Shown in pieces: positions 1-6,078 of a stretch of DNA of 9,739 nucleotides. The DNA is taken from assembly GCA_947455875.1 (NCBI GenBank), contig CANGSD010000024.1, forward strand, positions 1 to 9,739. Direction: 5' to 3'. The notes beneath the pieces are model-generated. The model was not told the DNA's origin. It worked only from the letters and a program-made list of their open reading frames with translations, and did no database searches. Source of the DNA: Comamonadaceae bacterium (GTDB lineage: Bacteria; Pseudomonadota; Gammaproteobacteria; Burkholderiales; Burkholderiaceae). Both the position numbers and the translations under genes were made by a program. The number at the start of each line of letters is the position of its first letter. Position 1 is the stretch's first letter.

Positions 1-2153
1 ACGCCCGCATCCTGTCCATCGACACGACTGCAGCGGCTGCAGTCCCTGGCGTCTTCAAGGTCGTGACCGCGCAAGACGTGATGCAGGTGATCCCCGATCC
101 GCATTACGGACCGGCCTTCCACGACCAACCCATCCTGGCCATCGACAAGGTGCGCCATATCGGTGAGCCCGTGGCGGTGGTGCTATCCGACGACGTGCAC
201 GTAGCCGAGACCGCCGCCGGTTTGGTGAATGTGGTCTACGAGGTGCTGCCGGCCGTTTTTGACGAAGTCCAGGCGGCTCACAACAGCGACATCTTGGTCC
301 ATGACGTCCTGCGTCCAGCCGGCACCTTCCCAGACCTCAAGCACCTGGCCGGTCGCAAGGGCACCAACGTCGCACTGGACTTCCGGCTGCGGCATGGCGA
401 TGTGAAATCAGCCTTTGCCCGCGCCGCGCACGTGTTCGACCACACCTTCCGCACGCAGCAGGTCATGCATGTGCCCCTGGAGCCGATGATCTCGATCGCG
501 CAGCCGCTGGACCGACGCATCATCATCCACACGGCGTCGCAAAGTCCCTCCTTCGTGCGCCTGGAAATTGCGCGCCTGCTCGGATGGTCCGAGAACCAGG
601 TGCAGGTCAAGACCCGCCTGCTCGGTGGAGGCTTTGGCGCGAAGCTCTATATCAAGCTCGAAGCCCTGGCCGTGGCGCTCGCGCTGCTCGCGCATCGCCC
701 GGTACGCGTCGCGCTGACGATGGAGGAGCAGTTCTACACCACGACCAAACACGCCACCACCTTTCGCATACGCAGCGCGGTGGACACCGAGGGCCGTATC
801 ACTGCGCGTCACTGCGAGGTGTATTGGAATGGCGGCGCCTACGCTGACATCGGCCCGCGCGTGACGCAAAAGTCTGGCTTCACGGCTGGTGGACCCTACG
901 ACATCGCCAACCTCGACATCGACTCCTATCAGGTCTATACCAACCTTCCACCCGCCGGCGCATTTCGCGGCTTCGGTATCACGCAGGTCGTTTGGGCCTA
1001 TGAGTCGCAGGCCGATCTGATCGCACGCGAGTTGGGCATGGATCCGGTGGCGTTTCGCCGCCTGAACTTGTTGGAAAACGGTCGGCCTCACGCCACGGGC
1101 ACGGTCATGAAAGATGCGGGGCTGCGCCTGGTGCTTGATCGGGTGGCCAGCAGCATGGCGTGGGATCAGCCCCTGGACCGCGGCACGGGCACCCTGCGGC
1201 GCGGTCGAGGCGTTGGCCTGGCCTTCAAGCCGCTGGTGGCGCCCACCACCTCCGTCGCGACGATCACAGCCGGCGGCGACGGCAGCTGCACCCTGTTGAT
1301 CTCCACTGTCGAAATGGGACAAGGCTCGGACACCGCGATGGCCATCGTGGCAGCCGACGTTCTGGGCCTGCGCGCAGAAGACATCCGTGTCGTCAATCCC
1401 GACACCGACGTCACGCCCTACGACATGGCCACACTCGGCTCGCGCTCCACTTTCTCCATGGGCAATGCCGTGAAAAATGCAGCGCAGGATCTGTTAGACA
1501 AACTGCGCGCGCTGGCTGAAGAAACCGGCTTGCCCTTCGAAGGCACTCGCAACATCTCGACGATGCTGAAGAAAAAATTCGGCATGCAGGCGGGCACGGT
1601 TGTCGGCACAGGAAGCTTCGTTCCCCCCTATCAGTCGCCAGATGCAGACGGCCGCTCGCCCGACATCACCCCCAATTGGATGATCGGGGGAACCGGCATG
1701 GAAGTGGAGGTCGACACCGAAACCGGTCAGTTCCGGATCGTGCGCATGGAGAACGTGGTCGACTGCGGCACGCCCCTGAATCCGAAGGTCGTAGAAACTC
1801 AGATCACAGGCGCGGCCATTCAGCAACTCGGCGCCACCTTCCTGGAAAAAATGGAATTCGACGACGAGGGCCAGCTACGCAACGCGTCCTTCTCGGAATA
1901 CAAGATCCCCGGCATCCTGGACCTTCCCGACCAGATCGGCTTCGCTGCGGTGGAGTCACAGCAAAGCACGGGGCCCTTCGGCGCCAAGGGCATAGGCGAG
2001 AGCGGCTGCTTCGGCGTGGCCTCTGCGATGGCCGAGGCCATTCACGATGCCGTCGGCGTTCGGATCATGTCGCTGCCGATCACTCCCGAGGCGGTGTATC
2101 GCGCACTGGCCGAACAACGCGGCGAGCCCCTGCCCACTGACGCACGGACCTGA
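1..2153 (+). CDS. Molybdenum hydroxylase large (Mo-cofactor) subunit, xanthine dehydrogenase/CoxL superfamily, 5'-partial
   Basis: Binds the molybdopterin cytosine dinucleotide-type cofactor and carries out hydroxylation of a (hetero)aromatic, aldehyde or related substrate with water as oxygen source. The reading frame is open from position 3, and the 20 residues before the first internal GTG (63) already resemble this family, so the true start lies upstream; 716 residues are visible against a usual 750-790. Family signatures are clear: GGGFGAK (624-644), the arginine loop GAFRGFG (957-977), EMGQG (1311-1325), and GAKGIGESG near the C-terminus, whose Glu codon (1998-2000) matches the catalytic base of xanthine dehydrogenase. 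The loop is the xanthine dehydrogenase type; the AYxCSFR loop of form I CO dehydrogenase is absent, so this is not a classical CO dehydrogenase. It stops 6 nt before the [2Fe-2S] subunit, implying one operon. Substrate is unknown. Family assignment is very secure. Confidence 0.96.
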   Translation, partial: ARILSIDTTAAAAVPGVFKVVTAQDVMQVIPDPHYGPAFHDQPILAIDKVRHIGEPVAVVLSDDVHVAETAAGLVNVVYEVLPAVFDEVQAAHNSDILVHDVLRPAGTFPDLKHLAGRKGTNVALDFRLRHGDVKSAFARAAHVFDHTFRTQQVMHVPLEPMISIAQPLDRRIIIHTASQSPSFVRLEIARLLGWSENQVQVKTRLLGGGFGAKLYIKLEALAVALALLAHRPVRVALTMEEQFYTTTKHATTFRIRSAVDTEGRITARHCEVYWNGGAYADIGPRVTQKSGFTAGGPYDIANLDIDSYQVYTNLPPAGAFRGFGITQVVWAYESQADLIARELGMDPVAFRRLNLLENGRPHATGTVMKDAGLRLVLDRVASSMAWDQPLDRGTGTLRRGRGVGLAFKPLVAPTTSVATITAGGDGSCTLLISTVEMGQGSDTAMAIVAADVLGLRAEDIRVVNPDTDVTPYDMATLGSRSTFSMGNAVKNAAQDLLDKLRALAEETGLPFEGTRNISTMLKKKFGMQAGTVVGTGSFVPPYQSPDADGRSPDITPNWMIGGTGMEVEVDTETGQFRIVRMENVVDCGTPLNPKVVETQITGAAIQQLGATFLEKMEFDDEGQLRNASFSEYKIPGILDLPDQIGFAAVESQQSTGPFGAKGIGESGCFGVASAMAEAIHDAVGVRIMSLPITPEAVYRALAEQRGEPLPTDART

Positions 2154-2159
2154 GACACC

Positions 2160-2642
2160 ATGAGCACGACCAGCACCTTGATCCAATTTCGTCTCAACGG
2201 CGAAGCCGTTGCCCGCCAGGTAGAGCCCCACCACAGTCTGGTGGAAGTGGTGCGTGAATGTGGCCTGCACGGCGCGCGCGAGAGCTGCGGCCAGGGCCTG
2301 TGCGGCTGCTGCACCATCGTCGTCGACGGACAGGCCGTCACCGGCTGCATCTATCCGGCCATGCATGTCGACGGCGCCGACGTGGCGACCATCGAAGGCC
2401 TGGAGCAAGACGGCAGGCTCGACCCTGTGCAACAGGCCTTCATCGACGCAGGCGCGCTCCAGTGCGGCTTTTGCACGCCGGGCTTCATCCTGATGGCGCG
2501 CCAGCTGCTGATGCAAAACCCCCAACCCAGCGACCACGAGATCCGTCATTTTTTAGCGGGCAACTTGTGCCGCTGCGGCGCCTACCCCGAGATCATCCAA
2601 GCCGTGAAGCTCGCTGGCGAGCGCATGCGAGCTGCGGCCTGA
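2160..2642 (+). CDS. Molybdenum hydroxylase small subunit, two [2Fe-2S] clusters (CoxS/XdhA-like)
   Basis: Electron-transfer subunit of the molybdenum hydroxylase, passing electrons from the Mo site of the large subunit toward an FAD subunit or another acceptor in the cytoplasm. At 160 residues it has the usual family length. The N-terminal plant-ferredoxin-like domain shows cluster ligands Cys43, Cys48, Cys51 and Cys63 (CGQGLCGCC region). The C-terminal helical domain shows Cys102 and Cys105 in QCGFCTPG and Cys137 and Cys139 in LCRCGAYPEI. All eight ligands are present. The ATG start is 6 nt after the large-subunit stop with only a weak GAGA element upstream, so translation is probably coupled. 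The gene order large-small-CoxG differs from the common medium-small-large order; the FAD subunit is not visible and may lie upstream of the window. Confidence 0.97.
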   Translation: MSTTSTLIQFRLNGEAVARQVEPHHSLVEVVRECGLHGARESCGQGLCGCCTIVVDGQAVTGCIYPAMHVDGADVATIEGLEQDGRLDPVQQAFIDAGALQCGFCTPGFILMARQLLMQNPQPSDHEIRHFLAGNLCRCGAYPEIIQAVKLAGERMRAAA

Positions 2643-2656
2643 ACGAAGATAAAAAA

Positions 2657-3313
2657 ATGGACATCCAAGGCGAAAAAATCTTGGCCGTGCCGCGCCAGCA
2701 GGTATGGCATGCGCTGAACGACCCGGCCGTCCTGCAACGCTGCCTGGCGGGCTGCGACACCTTCGAGGCCGCAGGTGAGAACCGATTCCGGGTGGCCATG
2801 CAGGCGTCGGTCGGTCCGGTGCGGGCCCGTTTTTCCGGCAAGCTGCAGTTACTCGATCTCATGCCCCCCAGCTCCTACGCATTGGCGTTCGAGGGCTCTG
2901 GCGGGGTGGCCGGCTTTGGCAAGGGGACCGCCCGGGTGACGCTTGACGATGTGGCCGAGGGCACGCGTTTGCGCTACACGGCGCAGGCCCAGGTGGGGGG
3001 TCGGCTGGCGCAAGTCGGCGCCCGCCTGATCGACGGGGTCACCCAGCGCATGGCCGATGACTTTTTCAGCCGCTTCGTCAAGGAGTTGGCGGCCCTCGCG
3101 CCGGCGCCAGCGCCAGCGGCAGCCGTCACCTCACCACCGATCGCAGAGGAACCGGCAGCCCGCGAGGTTCGCGTCCCGCAGACTCCGCCCGCCCCCGCAG
3201 TGCAAGCATCCCCCCAGTCGACCCAGATCGCCGTCATCGCAGCGGCAGTCGCTGCGACCGCCGCCGCCGTGGCGGTGCTGGCAGCGGTGTTTGCCGTCCA
3301 TCTAGCGCGTTAG
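2657..3313 (+). CDS. CoxG-like SRPBCC protein with C-terminal membrane anchor
   Basis: The 218-residue protein has an N-terminal SRPBCC/CoxG domain (about 1-146), an Ala/Pro-rich linker (about 147-188), and a hydrophobic Ala/Val segment (about 191-215) ending in a short His/Arg tail, as expected for a tail-anchored CoxG. Family hallmarks include the N-terminal strand MDIQGEK, the VWHALNDPAVLQRCLAGC helix region, and the glycine-rich GFGKGTARVTL strand (87-96). CoxG proteins accompany CO dehydrogenase-type molybdenum hydroxylases; for a mycobacterial homologue, work has shown that it delivers membrane-extracted quinone to the enzyme. A similar role here, coupling the upstream hydroxylase to the quinone pool, is inference. 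The ATG at 2657 follows the small-subunit stop by 14 nt; the same frame is open far upstream, but that stretch translates into Arg-rich shadow sequence of the iron-sulfur gene, so 2657 is the start. Only a partial GAAG ribosome-binding element precedes it. Confidence 0.9.
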   Translation: MDIQGEKILAVPRQQVWHALNDPAVLQRCLAGCDTFEAAGENRFRVAMQASVGPVRARFSGKLQLLDLMPPSSYALAFEGSGGVAGFGKGTARVTLDDVAEGTRLRYTAQAQVGGRLAQVGARLIDGVTQRMADDFFSRFVKELAALAPAPAPAAAVTSPPIAEEPAAREVRVPQTPPAPAVQASPQSTQIAVIAAAVAATAAAVAVLAAVFAVHLAR

Positions 3314-3316
3314 TCT

Positions 3317-3333
3317 GGCCCGTGAATCGGGCC
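3317..3333. terminator. GC hairpin between convergent genes, candidate bidirectional terminator
   Basis: A perfect 6-bp inverted repeat, GGCCCG / CGGGCC, encloses a 5-nt loop (TGAAT). It lies 3 nt after the CoxG-like stop and 3 nt before the stop of the convergent nuclease gene, where a shared terminator would be expected. There is no T-tract on either strand, so intrinsic termination would be weak; it could instead stabilise 3' ends. Confidence 0.4.
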
Positions 3334-3336
3334 CGC

Positions 3337-4278
3337 TCACGACGCCTTGTCCAACAACCACCCGGTCAAACCACCACGTACCGCCTGCGCCGCGATCTGC
3401 TCGATCCCCCAGAACACATAGCTGGCATCGTCGCTTTGGCGCACCGCCTCGAGCAACTCCGCTCGCGCGCTGGGCGTAACGAAATAAAAACGCGAGAAGC
3501 CCCGCATATCAGCGTACTTCTGCCGGTATGCGTTCCACTCGCTCACCCGGGTATCCGCCTTGACCTGCACCGCGATACGTTCGCCCGTCACCGGCGAGAT
3601 CAGGTCCAGATCGATGTCCTTCTCGGTGCCACCCGAGACGCCCACGCGCTGCCACCCGGCCTGCCGAAACACCAGGTCCACCAGGATCTCCAGGTCCGAG
3701 GGATGCAGGGCGCGAATGATAGGGTGCAGCGCCTGCTGTAATTGCTCGAAGGCGGCCTGCGCCTGCGCCACATGGGGTTCGGCCGTGCCATTGATCTTGT
3801 GAAGCAGGTAGGACAGATCGCCTACGCTGCAAATCGTGCCGCGGTACATCTGCAGGGCCAGCAGCTTGCCGCTCAAACGCCCTTTCAGCAGTGGCTGCCC
3901 CGCCAGATCCTGGTCGCTCCAGCCGCCGACGACGGCCCGCGTCTTGTCGCCGTTCGTATGCCAGGTCACGCCGGCGCGCGCACGGCACCACCACAGACGA
4001 TCCGCGAAGAACGTGATCCACAGCACGTCCTCGCCCGCCTCATAAAACTCGCGCACCTGATTCAGATGCCGGGTCAGTGCGCCCGCATCGCGGGTGGTGG
4101 TGCGCAAGCCTTCCTCGACCTGGGTCCACTGACCGGCGACGCAGGCCTCATGCGGCACCCTGTGGTAGCCCAGTCGCAATTCGCCACGGGCGATGCAATC
4201 GGCTTCCCAGTCGCCGCCCGATCCCAGCTTGATAAAGAGGGCACGCGGTGCACTCAGCGCAGTCTGGCTAGGGTCCAT
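3337..4278 (-). CDS. Mrr-like PD-(D/E)XK restriction endonuclease family protein with an unassigned N-terminal domain
   Basis: Predicted DNA-cleaving protein of 313 residues. The C-terminal part (about 190-313) fits the Mrr/restriction endonuclease-like fold: helix PSDLEILVDLVFRQAGW (193-209), then GVSGGTEKDIDLDLI with candidate catalytic Asp221 or Asp223, then IAVQVKA carrying the Gln238-x-Lys240 of the degenerate PD-(D/E)XK motif, followed by the FYFVT strand. The N-terminal half (1-155) is Trp-rich (DVLWITFFADRLWWCRA, 85-101) and might be an EVE/PUA-like modified-base reader, but I cannot confirm this by eye. I chose the ATG at 4278 rather than a GTG/ATG further upstream because TGAGG lies 8 nt before it and longer versions run into the SDR gene. 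The start is 10 nt after the SDR stop and the SD overlaps that stop, so it is likely co-translated with the catabolic genes. No methyltransferase is visible, which fits a type IV-like or stand-alone defence nuclease. Family is fairly secure; role is inference. Confidence 0.8.
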   Translation of the reverse strand: MDPSQTALSAPRALFIKLGSGGDWEADCIARGELRLGYHRVPHEACVAGQWTQVEEGLRTTTRDAGALTRHLNQVREFYEAGEDVLWITFFADRLWWCRARAGVTWHTNGDKTRAVVGGWSDQDLAGQPLLKGRLSGKLLALQMYRGTICSVGDLSYLLHKINGTAEPHVAQAQAAFEQLQQALHPIIRALHPSDLEILVDLVFRQAGWQRVGVSGGTEKDIDLDLISPVTGERIAVQVKADTRVSEWNAYRQKYADMRGFSRFYFVTPSARAELLEAVRQSDDASYVFWGIEQIAAQAVRGGLTGWLLDKAS

Positions 4279-4288
4279 GCCGTAGGCC

Positions 4289-5068
4289 TCACATGATGTG
4301 CAAACCACCGTCCACCATCAGCGTGGTTCCGGTGATGAACGAGGCCTCGTCACTGGCCAGCCACAGTATCGGGTGGGCGATCTCCTCGGGGTCCGCCCAG
4401 CGTCCAAGCAGCGACGTTGTCTGGCGCTCACCCCGCAACTGCTGCACCGATTTACCCGCGCGCTCGGCGCGATCCACATGAAACTGCGTCAAGGTCGACC
4501 CGGGGCACACGGCATTGACCCGAACACCGTGCGGCGCTTCCTCAAAGGCCAGCGTGCGCGTGAGCGATAACTGGGCCGCCTTCGTCGCGTCGTACAGGGC
4601 CATGCCCTTGCGACCTGTCACCGCATAGCAAGACGACACCATCACGATCGCGCCCCGGCCGCTGGCCCGCAGCGCGGGCAAGGCCGCCTGGCAATAGTGG
4701 GTCGCGCCCACGAGGTTCACGCTCACCACCGCCTGCCATTCATCGGGCGTGACCCGATCGGCGGGCGTGTAATTGCGCATGGCGGCGTTATTCACGAGGA
4801 TGTCCAGCCCGCCAAACTGTTCGACGGCCCGGCGTACGGCCTCGTGCGCCGGCGCGGCGTGCGAAACATCGGCTGCCAGCACCTGTAGCTTCGCCTCGGG
4901 GCAAGCTGCTTGAATCGACGCCTGCGTCGCCTTCAGCGAGGCCTCATTGGCGTCCACCAGCATCAGCGCCGCACCCTCGCGTGCGAAGCGCAGGGCGGTG
5001 GCCGCCCCGATCCCGGATCCGGCCCCGGTGATCAGGCCCTTGCGGCCCGCCAGACGCTGGCCGTTCAT
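4289..5068 (-). CDS. SDR family NAD(P)-dependent oxidoreductase (classical short-chain dehydrogenase)
   Basis: Soluble dehydrogenase of 259 residues, the normal length for a classical SDR. Visible motifs: cofactor loop TGAGSGIG (14-21), Asp39 ending the second strand (favours NAD over NADP), the ADVS strand around 66-69, NNAA (93-96), Asn118, Ser146, and the catalytic Tyr159-xxx-Lys163, then the VCPG segment (187-190) and the C-terminal MVDGG signature. The tetrad Asn-Ser-Tyr-Lys is complete. The frame is open upstream to 5137, but that extension lies inside the binding-protein gene and is Arg-rich, so the start is the ATG at 5068, 2 nt after the stop of the upstream gene, with coupled translation. 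Next to a Rieske oxygenase it could oxidise a dihydrodiol or alcohol intermediate; this is inference, and automated labels such as 3-oxoacyl-ACP reductase would carry little meaning here. Confidence 0.95.
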   Translation of the reverse strand: MNGQRLAGRKGLITGAGSGIGAATALRFAREGAALMLVDANEASLKATQASIQAACPEAKLQVLAADVSHAAPAHEAVRRAVEQFGGLDILVNNAAMRNYTPADRVTPDEWQAVVSVNLVGATHYCQAALPALRASGRGAIVMVSSCYAVTGRKGMALYDATKAAQLSLTRTLAFEEAPHGVRVNAVCPGSTLTQFHVDRAERAGKSVQQLRGERQTTSLLGRWADPEEIAHPILWLASDEASFITGTTLMVDGGLHIM

Positions 5069-5070
5069 CC

Positions 5071-6051
5071 TCACTCGGCCTTGGTGCCTGTGCTCTTGAC
5101 CACCACGCTCCAGCGAGCGATCTCGGTCTGGATCCATTCACTGAATTGCCTGGGCGTGCTGGCGATCATTTCGAATTCCATCTCCAACAGACGCTTGCGG
5201 ATATCGGGTTGGTTCAGGATCTTGATGATCTCGCGGTTGTAGCGGTCGATGATCGGCGCAGGCGTCGCGCCCGGCGCGAGGAAACCGATCCACGATGTGG
5301 CCTCGAAATCCTTGTAGGTCTCGGCGACCGTCGGAATGTCTGGCGTGCTGGCGAAGCGCTTGGGGCCGGTGGAGGCCAACAGGCGCAGGCGGCCTTCCTT
5401 GGCGAATTGCTGCACATTGCCCGGCACGAAAAAGCCGGCCTGAATCGTGCCCGCTACCAGGTCGGTGATGGCCGGCCCCGCGCCGCGATACGGCACGTGC
5501 GTCATCTGAAAGCCGGCGGCCGACTTGAACATTTCCATGGTCAGGTGCGACGCACTGCCCAGGGCCACCGAGCCATACGAATACTTCGTCGGCGCCGCCT
5601 TGGCCTTGGCCACAAAGTCCGCCAGGCTGGTGATACCCGTGCCCGGATGCACCACCAGGTACTGGGAGGCCTTCACCGCCAGGGTGATGGGCGCCAGGTC
5701 GCGGACCGGGTCGTAGGGCATCTTGTCAAACAGCGCCACGTTGATCGCCAGCGGCCCGTTGTAGCCCACGAGCAAGGTATGGCCGTCCGGTGCGGCCTTG
5801 GCCACTTCATTGGCGCCGATGTTGCCGCCGGCGCCCGGCTTGTTCTCCACCACCACGGGCTGGCCGATCGCCTCCTGCAGCTTGGGCGCGATCAGGCGGG
5901 CCAGCACGTCGTTGGTGCTGCCGACGATGGGCACCACGATACGCACCGGCTTGGTCGGCGCCCATTCCTGCGCATAGGCTGGTGCCTTTGCCAACAGACC
6001 CATCCCGATCAGACCCAGGGTCAGGTCGCGGCGTCGCAAATCAGCTTTCAT
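5071..6051 (-). CDS. Tripartite tricarboxylate transporter-type periplasmic substrate-binding protein (Bug/TctC family)
   Basis: Periplasmic solute receptor of 326 residues, full length for the family. An N-terminal export signal is evident: basic residues Arg6-Arg8, hydrophobic stretch about 10-21, and cleavage probably after Ala27 in APAYA. The basic part (RRRDLTL) loosely resembles a twin-arginine motif. Bug hallmarks include KPVRIVVP (34-41), the VVVENKPGAGGNIGA loop (66-80), the AAPDGHTLL strand (86-94) and HVPYRG (185-190). Such proteins bind carboxylates, aromatic acids, amides or other small molecules; the ligand cannot be read from sequence. No TctA/TctB membrane genes are visible, which is common for orphan Bug proteins in Burkholderiales. 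It starts 27 nt after the oxygenase stop, with a strong ribosome-binding site, and ends 2 nt before the SDR start, so it is the second gene of the unit and probably supplies substrate or acts as a sensor. Confidence 0.95.
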   Translation of the reverse strand: MKADLRRRDLTLGLIGMGLLAKAPAYAQEWAPTKPVRIVVPIVGSTNDVLARLIAPKLQEAIGQPVVVENKPGAGGNIGANEVAKAAPDGHTLLVGYNGPLAINVALFDKMPYDPVRDLAPITLAVKASQYLVVHPGTGITSLADFVAKAKAAPTKYSYGSVALGSASHLTMEMFKSAAGFQMTHVPYRGAGPAITDLVAGTIQAGFFVPGNVQQFAKEGRLRLLASTGPKRFASTPDIPTVAETYKDFEATSWIGFLAPGATPAPIIDRYNREIIKILNQPDIRKRLLEMEFEMIASTPRQFSEWIQTEIARWSVVVKSTGTKAE

Positions 6052-6058
6052 GGGGTGT

Positions 6059-6065
6059 CTCCTTT
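6059..6065 (-). promoter_or_regulatory. Ribosome-binding site of the Bug-family gene
   Basis: On the minus strand AAAGGAG lies 7 nt before the ATG at 6051, inside the 27-nt gap after the oxygenase. It is one of the best Shine-Dalgarno sequences in the unit and fixes the start. It would allow independent, strong translation of the secreted receptor. Confidence 0.75.
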
Positions 6066-6078
6066 GGGTTTGAATGCA

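Noticed and set aside
408..1322. A 304-codon minus-strand open frame inside the molybdenum hydroxylase gene.
   Set aside because: The opposite strand encodes a complete series of family motifs; this frame has biased composition and no motif.
1..2642. CO dehydrogenase (coxL/coxS) as a specific name.
   Set aside because: The active-site loop is GAFRGFG, without the AYxCSFR signature required for form I CO dehydrogenase, so only the family name is supported.
2258..2656. Upstream in-frame extension of the CoxG-like protein into the iron-sulfur gene.
   Set aside because: The extension translates as Arg/His-rich shadow sequence, while the domain begins exactly at the ATG at 2657.
3100..3125. GCCAGC-like short tandem repetition in the CoxG-like gene.
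   Set aside because: It encodes an Ala/Pro linker; this is low-complexity coding sequence, not an independent repeat element.
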